The notes below the pieces were generated by a model, which searched no databases, was not told where the DNA came from, and saw nothing but the letters and a program-made list of their open reading frames with translations. Below are positions 45,199-54,104 of a stretch of 64,000 nt of DNA, piece by piece (the stretch's first letter is position 1; the number at the start of each line of letters is the position of its first letter). Origin of the DNA: Olsenella intestinalis (GTDB lineage: Bacteria; Actinomycetota; Coriobacteriia; Coriobacteriales; Atopobiaceae); contig NZ_JALGRK010000002.1 of NCBI RefSeq assembly GCF_023276655.1, positions 766,433 to 830,432 on the forward strand, written 5' to 3'. The position numbers and the translations under genes are program-made.

Positions 45199-45636
45199 TT
45201 AAGCCGTCTTGACCTTGCGAGGGCGGCTTGGCAGAGGCGGATTGGCCTTCCTTTCATTCACGCTCGCAATGGTGACCATGCGCCTCTTTCCGAAGGTCAC
45301 GGCCGTCAGCTTTCCCGAACTGGCAAGCTGGCTCACGCGGCCCGCGCTGACCCCAAGCTCCTGAGCGGCCTGATCGATGGTAAGACACTTGCTCTTGTCG
45401 ATGTCATCTCCCGTGACCTCGACTCCAACCGAGAGAACCTCCGCCACCCTCTCTTGGCTCGGAATCTCCCCACCTTCCTCGATTCGCTCGGCAAGGGCAA
45501 GGACGAGAACCTCCGCCGCTCGACGAGACGCCTCCTCGCGAGTCGCTCCAAAGGTGACGGCCTCGGGAAACTGCGGGAAGCTCACTGCATACCCGTCCTC
45601 ATCACGCTCGATAACAGCATCGTAGACGTATCTCAT
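45199..45636 (-). CDS. HicB-like antitoxin with C-terminal helix-turn-helix, no partner toxin
   Basis: This 145-aa protein starts MRYVYDAVIERDEDGYAVSF, the HicB fold of RNase-H-like type. A GATREEASRRAAEVLVLALA helix follows. Residues about 85-130 form an excisionase-like helix-turn-helix (TIDQAAQELGVSAGRVSQLA, then SSGKLTAVTFGKRRMVTI). In normal hic loci HicA, a small RNase toxin, is next to hicB. Neither the 168-base gap downstream nor the 110-base gap upstream can hold one, so this copy is orphaned. It may act as a free regulator. The ATG has GAGGAG before it. Confidence 0.82.
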   Translation of the reverse strand: MRYVYDAVIERDEDGYAVSFPQFPEAVTFGATREEASRRAAEVLVLALAERIEEGGEIPSQERVAEVLSVGVEVTGDDIDKSKCLTIDQAAQELGVSAGRVSQLASSGKLTAVTFGKRRMVTIASVNERKANPPLPSRPRKVKTA

Positions 45637-45656
45637 CGCCACTCCTCTCGTGGGGC

Positions 45657-45680
45657 GGGCTGGGGATTGCTCCCCAGCCC
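45657..45680. repeat. Nine-base perfect inverted repeat upstream of the HicB-like gene
   Basis: GGGCTGGGG pairs with CCCCAGCCC around ATTGCT, about 20 bases before the HicB start. It has no T-run on either side, so it is more likely an operator or leader hairpin than a terminator. The role is not shown. Confidence 0.5.
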
Positions 45681-45755
45681 CCAGACGATCAGAAGGGTAT
45701 CATCGTTTTTAGAGAGTATTAGCTATAAAGCCTAAAGAAATCGGCGATTTGTTAG

Positions 45756-48278
45756 CTAATTCAGTTCCTCGGCGAGGTAGCGACCCGTGACGCTCTCGGG
45801 GAAGGCGGCCACGGCCTCGGGCGCGTCTGCGACCACGACGCGGCCTCCGGCCTCGCCGCCGCCAGGCCCCATGTCGATGACCCAGTCGGCGTTCGCGATC
45901 ATGTCGAGGTCGTGCTCGATGACGACGACCGTGGCCCCGTTGTCCACCAGGCGCTGGAGCACGTGCAGCAGCGTCTCGACGTCGAGCGGGTGCAGGCCGA
46001 TCGTGGGCTCGTCGAACACGAAGAGCGCGTCGTCCTGGCGGCGCCCGATCTCGCTTGCGAGCTTGAGGCGCTGCGCCTCGCCGCCGGAGAGCGCAGGCGT
46101 CGCCTCGCCCAGGGTGAGGTAGCCGAGCCCGAGGTCAGAGAGGGTCTGCAGCTTGGTGCGCACCTTCTTGAGCGTGCCGAGTCGCACGAGCGACTCGTCG
46201 ACGGTCATGCCCATGACCTCGGGAAGCGAGACGTAATCGTCCTTCTCCCCCGCCTCGGTGCGCGCCGTGTGGCGGCGGACCTTCCACGCCTCAGGCGCGT
46301 AGCGCGAGCCGGCGCAGTCGGGGCACGGCACCTCGACGTCGGGCAGGAACTGCACGTCGAGCGAGATCTGCCCGGTGCCGTCGCAGCGCGGGCAGCGCAG
46401 CGAGCCCGTGTTGTAGGAGAAGGCTCCCATCTTGAGGCCGGCCGCCTTCGCATCGGTCGTCGCGGCGAAGGTGCGACGCAGGTCGTCGAGGACGCCCGAG
46501 TAGGTCGCCACGGTCGAGCGGACGTTGGCGCCGATGGGCGTCGCGTCGATGAGGTTGGCGCGCCGGATGCCGCAGGCGTCGACGGAGCGGACGTGGCTAG
46601 GCAGCCTACCGCCCTCCGCCGCGGCCTTGAGCGCGGGCACGAGGCTCTCGAGCACGAGCGTGGTCTTGCCGGAGCCGGAGACGCCCGTGACCGCGGTGAG
46701 CCGGCCGACCGGCACGTCGACCGAGAGCGGTCGCACGGTGTGGATGGGCCCGCTCTCGAGGTGGATCGACCCGCGCGCGAACACCTCGTCGACGGGCGCG
46801 CGGTCGCGGACACGCACCCTGCGGCTGCCGCTGAGGAAGGGCGCGATCCTCGAGGCCGCGCTCTTCTCGACCTCCTCGACCGTGCCCTGCGCGATTATCT
46901 GCCCGCCGCCCGCGCCCGACGAGGGGCCGACCTCGATGAGGTGGTCGGCGTGGCGCAGCACGCGCACGTCGTGGTCGACGAGCACGACGGAGTTGCCGTC
47001 GGCGAGAAGGTCGTCGACCACGCCCAGCAGCCCCTCCACGTTCGACGGGTGCAGGCCGATCGACGGCTCGTCGAGCACGTAGAGCACGCCCGTGGTTCGG
47101 TTGCGCACCGAGCGCGCGAGCTGCACGCGCTGGCGCTCGCCGGTCGAGAGCGTCGCGCTCGCGCGGTCGAGCGAGAGGTAGCCGAGCCCCAGCTGCTGCA
47201 GACGGCAGATGGGCTCGCGCATCTCGTCCACGATCGCCTCCGCCATCTGGCGCACGTCGTCGGGAAGCGAGGCCGGCACGCCCTCGAGCCACGCGGCCAG
47301 CTCGTCGAGGGTCTTCTCGCAGGCCCGGGGCAGGTTGATGCCCCCGATGGTGACCTGCCGCACGGACTCGCTCACGCGCGTTCCCCCGCAGTCGTGGCAG
47401 GTCCCCACGCGCAGGTACTTCTCGACGCGCCTCATGCCCTTCTCGTCCTTCACCTTGGCCAGCGCGTTCTCGACGGTGCGCACCGCGCTGTAGTACGTGA
47501 AGTCCATCTCGGCGAACGTGTCGGTGCTCTTTGACTTGTAGAGGATGTGTCTCTTCTCGGCCGGGCCGTTGAAGACGATGTCGCGCTCCCTTTGCGTGAG
47601 CTCGCGGAACGGCACGTCCAGGCGGACGCCCATCTCGCCGCAGACCTGCTTCATGAGGTCCCACATGAGGTTGCCCCACGGCGCGACGGCGCCCTCGTTG
47701 ATCGTGAGCGACTCGTCGGGCACGAGCGCGTCGAGGTCGACCTGCCGCTCGACGCCCGTCCCCTGGCAGGTCGGGCACGCCCCCTCGGAGTTGAAGGCCA
47801 TCTGCTCGGCGCCGAGGCCGAAGAACTCCTCGCCGCAGACGGGGCAGACGAAGGGCACCTCGAGCGCCACGTTCATGCCCGGGCCGACCTCGTGCCCGTT
47901 GGGACAGCGGTAGGTGCCCGCGCGCGAGAAGAGCAGGCGCAGGTGGTTGAGGAGCTCGGTCGAGGTGCCGAAGGTGGACCTCACTCCGCCGACGCCCGGG
48001 CGCTGGCGCAGCGCGAGCGCGGCCGGCACGTGGCGAACCTCGTCGACGGCGGCCTTGCCCTGCTGGCCGATGCGGCGGCGCGTGTAGGTGGAGAGCGCGT
48101 CCATGTAGCGGCGCGACCCCTCGGCGTAGAGCACGCCCAGGGCAAGGCTCGACTTGCCGGATCCCGACACGCCGGCGATGCCCACGAGCCTGTTCAGCGG
48201 GATGTCGACGTCGACGTCCTTCAGGTTGTGGACGCGGGCGCCCCTCACCTGGATCGAATCCGGCACGTCCCTCTGCAT
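45756..48278 (-). CDS. UvrA-like ABC ATPase (class II, short form)
   Basis: This 840-aa protein starts MQRDVPDSIQVRGARVHNLK after GAGGGGGAG. It has two ABC ATPase halves: Walker A GVSGSGKSS and GVSGSGKTT, the signatures STGERQRVQLARSVRNRTTG and LSGGEAQRLKLASEIGRRQD, and Walker B LYVLDEPSIG and LFVFDEPTIG. Zn modules are CPNGHEVGPG...CPVCGEEF and CPRCDGTGQ...CPDCAGSRY. The usual length is about 940 aa. The shorter form and divergent N-terminal segment match class II UvrA (UvrA2) proteins, which lack much of the UvrB-binding region and often relate to drug or DNA-damage tolerance. It is a cytoplasmic DNA-binding protein. Confidence 0.9.
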   Translation of the reverse strand: MQRDVPDSIQVRGARVHNLKDVDVDIPLNRLVGIAGVSGSGKSSLALGVLYAEGSRRYMDALSTYTRRRIGQQGKAAVDEVRHVPAALALRQRPGVGGVRSTFGTSTELLNHLRLLFSRAGTYRCPNGHEVGPGMNVALEVPFVCPVCGEEFFGLGAEQMAFNSEGACPTCQGTGVERQVDLDALVPDESLTINEGAVAPWGNLMWDLMKQVCGEMGVRLDVPFRELTQRERDIVFNGPAEKRHILYKSKSTDTFAEMDFTYYSAVRTVENALAKVKDEKGMRRVEKYLRVGTCHDCGGTRVSESVRQVTIGGINLPRACEKTLDELAAWLEGVPASLPDDVRQMAEAIVDEMREPICRLQQLGLGYLSLDRASATLSTGERQRVQLARSVRNRTTGVLYVLDEPSIGLHPSNVEGLLGVVDDLLADGNSVVLVDHDVRVLRHADHLIEVGPSSGAGGGQIIAQGTVEEVEKSAASRIAPFLSGSRRVRVRDRAPVDEVFARGSIHLESGPIHTVRPLSVDVPVGRLTAVTGVSGSGKTTLVLESLVPALKAAAEGGRLPSHVRSVDACGIRRANLIDATPIGANVRSTVATYSGVLDDLRRTFAATTDAKAAGLKMGAFSYNTGSLRCPRCDGTGQISLDVQFLPDVEVPCPDCAGSRYAPEAWKVRRHTARTEAGEKDDYVSLPEVMGMTVDESLVRLGTLKKVRTKLQTLSDLGLGYLTLGEATPALSGGEAQRLKLASEIGRRQDDALFVFDEPTIGLHPLDVETLLHVLQRLVDNGATVVVIEHDLDMIANADWVIDMGPGGGEAGGRVVVADAPEAVAAFPESVTGRYLAEELN

Positions 48279-48377
48279 CGCGCTCCCCCTCGCACGTCGG
48301 CCTTGGCTGTCACGTGCAGTGTAGCAGCGCCGTGCGACGACCGCGTGCAGACGCGGCATGCGCCGCCAGAGGCGCGC

Positions 48378-49232
48378 CTACCTCCGCAGGTCCTCCTGCG
48401 TCAGGCCCATGCGGGCGAGAAAGGCGTCGGCGGACACCACAGGCGTCCCCAGCTCGCGGGCGCGCCTCACCTTGGCGCTCTCGCGACCCTCGAGGTCGAC
48501 GAGCATCGTGACCCGCTTGATGACGCGCTCGTGGAGGCGCGCCCCGTGCCGAAGCGCGATCTCCTCGAAGAGCCGCTTCGGGTGCTCGTAGGTGTTGCCG
48601 GTGAAGCACACCAGCTCGCCGTCCAGCTCGTGCGCCACGGGCCCGACCTCAGGGTCGAAGGCGACCGCCGCGCGCGAGCGCATGTCGCGAATGATCGCCT
48701 GGTAGCAGTCGCTCGTGGCGCGGGCGTCGGCCCACGCGCGGTGCGCCTGGTCGTTCTCGATCCCGTAGTGCGCGCAGATCGCGGCGAGGTTCGCGGGCCT
48801 GCCCACGAGCTCGCGGTAGATGAGCATCGTGTCGAAGCTGCCGTTCTCCACCACCGAGCGCATGCGTGCGCGCGCGGCCATCCGGTCGATGAAGCCGTTG
48901 TCGAACGACACGATGTTCTGCCCCACGAGCGGAAGCTCCCCCACGAACTCGGAGAACGTCTCGTACGCCTCGCGCTGGCTCGGCGCGCCCGCAAGCATCG
49001 CCTCGCTGATGTGGTGCACGGCCTGCGCCCCGGGCTCGATGCGCGCGCCTGCCGGCAGCGCCACGAAGGTCGAGAGGCGCTCGTCCTCCCACCCGTCGAA
49101 CACGCGCACCGCGCCGATCTCGATCACGTGCGCCGCCGCTCCGAGCCCGGTGGTCTCGAGGTCATAGCACACGTAGCTGCGCGGCAGGTCGTCCACGCTC
49201 ACGCGCGCCCGTCGCAGATGGTCGCCGGCCAT
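48378..49232 (-). CDS. DnaQ-like exonuclease with C-terminal BRCT-like domain
   Basis: This 284-aa protein starts MAGDHLRRARVSVDDLPRSY after GAGGGGAGGA. The N-terminal DEDDh exonuclease carries YVCYDLETTGLGAAAHVIEI (DxE), HHISEAMLAGAPS, VGQNIVSFDNGFIDRMAARA and HRAWADARATSDCYQAIIRD. The C-terminal 80 residues (DGELVCFTGNTYEHPKRLFE, then VTMLVDLEGRESAKVRRARE and DAFLAR) form a BRCT-like fold, as in DNA polymerase III epsilon-like proteins of Actinobacteria. It would trim 3' ends in repair. It overlaps no neighbour and lies between the methyltransferase and UvrA genes on the same strand. Confidence 0.9.
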   Translation of the reverse strand: MAGDHLRRARVSVDDLPRSYVCYDLETTGLGAAAHVIEIGAVRVFDGWEDERLSTFVALPAGARIEPGAQAVHHISEAMLAGAPSQREAYETFSEFVGELPLVGQNIVSFDNGFIDRMAARARMRSVVENGSFDTMLIYRELVGRPANLAAICAHYGIENDQAHRAWADARATSDCYQAIIRDMRSRAAVAFDPEVGPVAHELDGELVCFTGNTYEHPKRLFEEIALRHGARLHERVIKRVTMLVDLEGRESAKVRRARELGTPVVSADAFLARMGLTQEDLRR

Positions 49233-49270
49233 GTCGTCCTCCCCTCGCCTCTCCTGGTCGCCGGACTCGC

Positions 49271-49936
49271 CTACGCCACGCCCTCGACGCAGATCCAGTC
49301 GGTCCCGGCCTTCGTGTGCACCTCGCACGAGGCGAATCCCGCCGCCGAGAAGAGCGCGCGGTACCCCTCGGGATCGAGCACGGTAAGCCCGTATCGCTCG
49401 ATGTTGGCGCGCTCCTCCTCGCCGAGGTCGTCCTTCTCATAGATGTCCGCCACGAGCAGGAAGCGCCCGCCGCGCGCGAGCACGCGCCTGACCTCGGCGA
49501 GGCTCTTCTCGGGCTCGGGCCAGAAGTAGAAGCTCTCGATGGTCGTGACCACGTCGAACGACGCGTCCGCAAACGGCAGCTCCGCAACCGAGGCGCACAC
49601 CACGCGGATGCGCCCGGCCTCGATCTCGGCCGCGTTGAGCTCGCGCGACTCGGCGCACGCGACCTCGCTGTGGTCGACGCCCGTCACGCGGCCCGACCCC
49701 TCGCCCATCCGGCCGGCGAGCCTGGCGAGCGTCGCACCGCCCCCGCAGCCGATGTCGAGTACGTTGTCGCTCGAGTCGAAGTCCAGGTAGTCGAGCGCCC
49801 AGTCGGTCACGTCGCCGTGGCTCTCGTTCATGCGCCGCAGCATGGCCGCGCCGAACTCGCCGGTCGGCTTGGCGGGATTGCCCGCCTCGGTCACGCTCGC
49901 CTGGTCCATGGGCACCGCACGCTCGTCTGTCGACAC
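49271..49936 (-). CDS. Class I SAM-dependent methyltransferase
   Basis: Starts are ambiguous: GTG at 49934-49936 has GGAGGA four bases before it; GTG six codons upstream and ATG nine codons downstream are alternatives. The 221-aa product has the SAM-binding motif DNVLDIGCGGGATLARLAGR, acidic residue GVDHSEVACAESR, ELPFADASFDVVTTIESFYF and RRVLARGGRFLLVADIYEKD. This is the UbiE/Methyltransf_11 fold. The substrate is unknown. It lies 38 bases upstream of the exonuclease gene on the same strand. Confidence 0.88.
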   Translation of the reverse strand: MSTDERAVPMDQASVTEAGNPAKPTGEFGAAMLRRMNESHGDVTDWALDYLDFDSSDNVLDIGCGGGATLARLAGRMGEGSGRVTGVDHSEVACAESRELNAAEIEAGRIRVVCASVAELPFADASFDVVTTIESFYFWPEPEKSLAEVRRVLARGGRFLLVADIYEKDDLGEEERANIERYGLTVLDPEGYRALFSAAGFASCEVHTKAGTDWICVEGVA

Positions 49937-50301
49937 GCTTCCTCCAATGTCCACGCCCGCAAGCGCCTGCGCGCCCGCGAGCGAAATCGTCTCACAGCTC
50001 TACGAGAATACGCATTCTGCGCGACTTTGGACAGAAAAACCCGCAATCGACCGCACCCCGCCCCGCCGCGCCTCCCCACCCGACAACCACCCCACATATC
50101 CCCAGCTCACAGCCCCGTCCCCTTTTCCAAATGAGGAGATTTCAAGTAGCCGAGAAGAGCCTGCCTCCCGACCCCCGCGCATATCCGCAGCTACGCGCCG
50201 CGCGCGCCAGACTGGCGCAAGCCGAGGGCCACGTTTGGACAAGTCGCGCAGTCCACCATGTTCACCCACGCGTTGGAGGCCACTTCGCAAAGGGGGACCA
50301 C
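49937..50301. other. Divergent intergenic region
   Basis: No gene is supportable here. The region separates a minus-strand methyltransferase gene from a plus-strand unknown gene and so must hold two promoters, but I cannot point to clear boxes. The stretch 50110-50150 is A/T-richer than the surroundings. Confidence 0.35.
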
Positions 50302-50979
50302 ATGATTCGCTACAAGGACCAGCAGAGACCGGCGGACCACGACGAGGCGCTCAGGATCCTCAGGCGACTCGAGCAGAGGAGGCCACGCGACATCGAGCGC
50401 GCAAAGGACCTCTTCTCGACCTTCGTCGACCCCGCGATCAACTACATGCCCAACCCGACCTCTGCCCAGGTGAATGCCGTCAACTGCTCCTTCACCGAGT
50501 GGTGCTTCTACGACTTCGTGCTCGAGCCGGACCCCTCGGGCACGCCCTTCGCAGGCACGACCGTACTCGAGGACGCCGCGGCCGAGGACCCCAGCCTCAA
50601 GCAGCTGGCCGACACGCAGTTCTTCTCGAGCTTCTGGGTGATCGAGCAGGACCGCGAGCACGGCCTGTCGCTCTTGAGGGAACAGTCCACCTGCCAGGAC
50701 TTCATCGTGCACGACCCCATGATCGCGGGCCGCGAGCTCTGGGCGACGGGCACCCTCAACGCGCGCCTGTCGTTCGCGGACGGGATCTGGCAGACCTGCG
50801 GCCGCTGCATCTCGCACGACCAGCACGTGACCGACCCGCTGCCGCAGCGCATCGGCGAGTTCACGCCCCTGAGGAACGACCGGGCGCGCTTCATCCTGCT
50901 GACGCGCGAGCTACAGGGAATCGACGGTCGCTACCTCGAGTCGATGAACGCCGAGAACATCTTCCCGCAGACCGCCTGA
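50302..50979 (+). CDS. Hypothetical protein, 225 aa
   Basis: The ATG has AAAGGGGGA nine bases upstream. The product (MIRYKDQQRPADHDEALRIL) is helical at first (RRLEQRRPRDIERAKDLFST), then contains MPNPTSAQVNAVNCSFTEWC and CQDFIVHDPMIAGRELWATG, with six cysteines overall. No signal peptide, transmembrane segment or known domain is recognised. GC and codon use are core-like. A strong hairpin follows the gene, between it and the convergent GH3 gene. Probably a Coriobacteriia-specific cytoplasmic protein. Confidence 0.72.
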   Translation: MIRYKDQQRPADHDEALRILRRLEQRRPRDIERAKDLFSTFVDPAINYMPNPTSAQVNAVNCSFTEWCFYDFVLEPDPSGTPFAGTTVLEDAAAEDPSLKQLADTQFFSSFWVIEQDREHGLSLLREQSTCQDFIVHDPMIAGRELWATGTLNARLSFADGIWQTCGRCISHDQHVTDPLPQRIGEFTPLRNDRARFILLTRELQGIDGRYLESMNAENIFPQTA

Positions 50980-51016
50980 CGCCCGGGTCGCCCTCCCGTC
51001 CCGCCCGCCACGAGGA

Positions 51017-51038
51017 GGGGGCGCCCGCAGGCGCCCCC
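51017..51038. terminator. Bidirectional terminator between convergent genes
   Basis: GGGGGCGCC and GGCGCCCCC form a perfect nine-base stem with a CGCA loop, midway between two converging stop codons. T-runs are weak on both sides, so strength is uncertain. Confidence 0.65.
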
Positions 51039-51065
51039 GGTCAGTCCGCTAGGCAGGCGTTAGCG

Positions 51066-53768
51066 CTACTGGCGCTTCCTCCTGATGACGTAGACGGCCC
51101 CGCCGATGGCGATCAGGACGAGCGCCGCGATCAGGATCGGCAGCACGTCGAGGGTCGGGTCGGAGGTCTTGGGCATGTCGGAGGATCCCCTGTTGTCGCT
51201 GGGCATGTTCGCGTTGCTCTTCTCGACCGTGAAGGTCGTGTTGACGTCGACGGCGCCCGAGGGGTAGTCGTAAGAGAGCGTGAGCGAGTGCTCGCCGGCG
51301 TCGAGCGTGTCGAGGTAGTCGTCGTGGAGCGAGAGAACGGTGGAGCCCGTGGTGACGCTGCAGTCATCGGCGGCAACGCCCTGGCCATCGACCATCACGG
51401 AGGAGAGCAGGTCGTGGCGGGCGTTGGCCTCGAAGACGGCGGCGAGGCCCGAGCCGGCCTGGTAGGTCTGGCCCGCCCCCTCGGTCACGACGTAGTCGAA
51501 GCCGAGGCCGAAGCCGCGCTCGTAGAGCGTGCTTGCGGTGTCGAAGGACCAGGAGCCGTCGTCGCCCTGGACCATGCGCGGAATCTGGACGGGCAGCTTG
51601 CCGGAGGGCTGCACGTCGTCGAAGACGGCGCCGATGGCGGCGGCGATGTTCGCGTTGAAGGCGCCGGCGTTGCCTGCGCTGCGGTCGGTCGGGTCGACGC
51701 CCGTGCCGGCGGACATGTAGGCAAGCAGGATGGCGTCGCTGTCCTGGTAGCGCGCGGCGTCATAGGGCAGGTTGCCGCTCAGCAGGACGAACTTCCCGCC
51801 CGCCTCGTGCGCGATCGCCATGGCACTCATGACGCCCTGGCACAGGGGCGAGTCGTCCTGGAGCGTGCCGACGCCCGAGGTGCTCGTCATCGCGAGCGTG
51901 GTGTCGGCGCCGCGGATCTCCTCCGCAAGCTCGCCGTCGACGCGCGACGCGCCGGCTTCGGGGTCATAGTAGTAGTCGATCACGATGCTGACCGGCGAGT
52001 CGGCGTCCCCGCTCTCCTGTCCCGTCGCCCGGTTCACGGCATGTGCGTTCTCCGCGACTACGCCACGGGCGATGAGGTCGTCCACGGCGCTCTGGATCGC
52101 GACGCAGTCCGCCGGGACGCGGCCGAGAAGGACGCGGCGACCGTGGTGGCCCGATGCGGGCAGCGTGAGGTCGTCGTTCTTGAGCAGCGTCACGGCCTGG
52201 CGAGCGATGCCGCGCTCGGTCGCGTGGTTCTCGTCGGAGCCGACGACGGCCTTGGCGCGCTCGACGACCTGGTCGATGTTGTCGCCCGAGGTGTCGGTGT
52301 CGAGGATGCCGTACTTGTCCTTGAGCGTGAGGATGCGGCGGACGCTCTCGTTGATGCGGTCCTCGGAGACGGTGCCCGCCTCGACCTTCGCGGCGATCGC
52401 GTCGATGTACTCGTCGTAGAAGGTGGCCGCGTCCTCGTTCGTGAGGTCCCTCGGCAGCAGGAGGATGTCGACGCCCGCGCCGATGACCTTCTCGGCGACG
52501 TTTGCCGCATACTCGACCGAGCCCTGCTCGCCGGGGACGAGGCCCGCCTTGCTCACGGCGTCCATCTCGAGGGCGTCGGTGACGATGACGCCCTGGTAGC
52601 CCAGCTCGCCGCGAAGCAGCTCGCCCATGATCTTGGGCGACATCGTGGCCGGGAAGTAGCCGCGCGTGACGCCGTCGCCGAAGGTGACCTCGTCGTCGTA
52701 CTTAGGCAGCGTGATGTGGGCCGTCATGATGAGGTCGGCACCGCCGTCGATGGCCGCCTTGAACGGGACGAGCTCGCAGGACCTGAGCTCGTCGATGGTC
52801 TTGTCGACCGCGACGCCGGAGGCGATGTGGGTGTCTGCCGCCGTGTCGCCGTGGCCCGGGAAGTGCTTGAAGGTGCCCACGACGTTGCTGCGCGCCAGCC
52901 CGCGTGCGAAGGCCGGGGCGAGCTCGGCGACCTTGGCGGGGTCGTCCGAGAAGGACCTCGTGCCGATGACGGGGTTGAGCGGGTTGTTGTTGACGTCGGC
53001 GTCGGGGGCGAAGTCGGCGTTGAAGCCGAGGGCCGCGAGCTCGCTTCCAATCACGCCGCCCGTGGAGATGGCGTTCGCGAGGGCCTCGTCGCCCGTCGCG
53101 CCCACGGCCATGCTGCCGTTCATGCGGGTTCCCATGGACAGGCGGGTGACGATGCCGCCCTCCTCGTCGACCGGGAGCAGGTACGGGACGTGGGCGACGT
53201 CGGCGATCTGGGCGTTGTTCTGCTGCAGCGCCGAGATGAGGCGCGCGGTCTGCTCTGCGCCCTTGACGTTGGAGCCGTAGAGAAGGACGCCGCCGTACTG
53301 GTGGCTCCTGAGGGCGGCCGCGAGCTCCTCGTTGAGCTCGGTGACGTCGGTGCCGTTCCACGTGCGGAAGCACGGCATGATCATCTGGGCGATGCGCTCC
53401 TTCAGCGGGAGGCCGGCGAGGATCTCGTCGATGCGCGAGGCCTGGGGAGCGACGTCCGTCGCAGGTGCGAGGGCCGCAGCCGCGACGAGCTCCTTGGAGG
53501 GCGAGGTCGACTCGGCGGGCGCCTGAGCAGCGGACGCGTCGCCGGATGCCGCCTGCTCGGCAGGAGCGGCCTGAGCGACAGACGGGGCGTCGGGGGTCGC
53601 CTGCTCGGCGGAGGAGTCATCAGGAGCCGTCTGCCCGGCAGGCTCTGCGGCCTGGTCCTGGGCGCGCGCGAGTTGCGAGGGCATCGCGCAACTGAGTACG
53701 AGGGCGCAGGCGACGAGGGCGCGCAGCGTCATCGCAAGAGGTCGTTGGTAGGTGTGTTTGCGTGACAT
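51066..53768 (-). CDS. Surface GH3 beta-N-acetylhexosaminidase-like enzyme with sorting signal
   Basis: This 900-aa protein starts MSRKHTYQRPLAMTLRALVA after AAGGTGG, with a signal peptide cleaved near ARAQ-DQ. A low-complexity Ala/Pro/Glu region precedes the GH3 domain (about 110-480). It contains VDEEGGIVTRLS, TRMNGSMAVGAT, GFNADFAPDADVNNNP and KHFPGHGDTAADTH, the His/Asp dyad of NagZ-type GH3. A second Rossmann-like GH3_C domain (about 530-760) follows. The C-terminus has MPKTSD, a hydrophobic helix (VLPILIAALVLIAIGGAVYV) and RRKRQ: a variant sortase signal. Likely attacks peptidoglycan or host/mucin N-acetylhexosamine glycans at the cell surface. Confidence 0.92.
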   Translation of the reverse strand: MSRKHTYQRPLAMTLRALVACALVLSCAMPSQLARAQDQAAEPAGQTAPDDSSAEQATPDAPSVAQAAPAEQAASGDASAAQAPAESTSPSKELVAAAALAPATDVAPQASRIDEILAGLPLKERIAQMIMPCFRTWNGTDVTELNEELAAALRSHQYGGVLLYGSNVKGAEQTARLISALQQNNAQIADVAHVPYLLPVDEEGGIVTRLSMGTRMNGSMAVGATGDEALANAISTGGVIGSELAALGFNADFAPDADVNNNPLNPVIGTRSFSDDPAKVAELAPAFARGLARSNVVGTFKHFPGHGDTAADTHIASGVAVDKTIDELRSCELVPFKAAIDGGADLIMTAHITLPKYDDEVTFGDGVTRGYFPATMSPKIMGELLRGELGYQGVIVTDALEMDAVSKAGLVPGEQGSVEYAANVAEKVIGAGVDILLLPRDLTNEDAATFYDEYIDAIAAKVEAGTVSEDRINESVRRILTLKDKYGILDTDTSGDNIDQVVERAKAVVGSDENHATERGIARQAVTLLKNDDLTLPASGHHGRRVLLGRVPADCVAIQSAVDDLIARGVVAENAHAVNRATGQESGDADSPVSIVIDYYYDPEAGASRVDGELAEEIRGADTTLAMTSTSGVGTLQDDSPLCQGVMSAMAIAHEAGGKFVLLSGNLPYDAARYQDSDAILLAYMSAGTGVDPTDRSAGNAGAFNANIAAAIGAVFDDVQPSGKLPVQIPRMVQGDDGSWSFDTASTLYERGFGLGFDYVVTEGAGQTYQAGSGLAAVFEANARHDLLSSVMVDGQGVAADDCSVTTGSTVLSLHDDYLDTLDAGEHSLTLSYDYPSGAVDVNTTFTVEKSNANMPSDNRGSSDMPKTSDPTLDVLPILIAALVLIAIGGAVYVIRRKRQ

Positions 53769-54104
53769 GTCGACCACCTTAGATTGCGATTTACCATGCC
53801 AGTGACTCTAGCATGCACGCAGGCAGCGGCTGCGAACATAACCGCAGGCGGCGCGGCAGACGACGCCATAGGGCCGACTGGGGGACATCGCCGCCAGGCG
53901 GCCGTCGGCCCGCTGCGCAAAAAGCCGTCGAGGCACAGTTGCGCTGCAGGGACCGGCATGCGGGGCATTGTCAGCGAGATTGGATTAACCCCTGGGAACA
54001 GGCAAGGCGGCGGAGGCAGTGGGATGCCCCGCCCTCGCCTATCATGTGGGATGAAAGGGTGGCGTCAGGCATGAGGCGCGAAGCCGCGCGAGGGAGGAGC
54101 GACC
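53769..54104. other. Divergent intergenic region
   Basis: No gene is supportable; plus-strand frames here are GC-driven. Upstream of the GH3 gene lies TTAGATTGCGATTTACCATG, an A/T-richer stretch that may contain the promoter. The last 30 bases hold the GNAT ribosome site GAGGGAGGAG. Confidence 0.35.

Noticed and set aside
45657-45680. Inverted repeat as a terminator of the UvrA-like gene
   Set aside because: No T-run on either strand, and it is beyond the likely terminator position; kept only as a repeat.
49830-53765. 1311-codon plus-strand frame
   Set aside because: It lies opposite the GH3 gene and other convincing genes; the translation is Arg/Ala/Gly/Val-rich without motifs, as expected of the antisense of GC-rich coding DNA.
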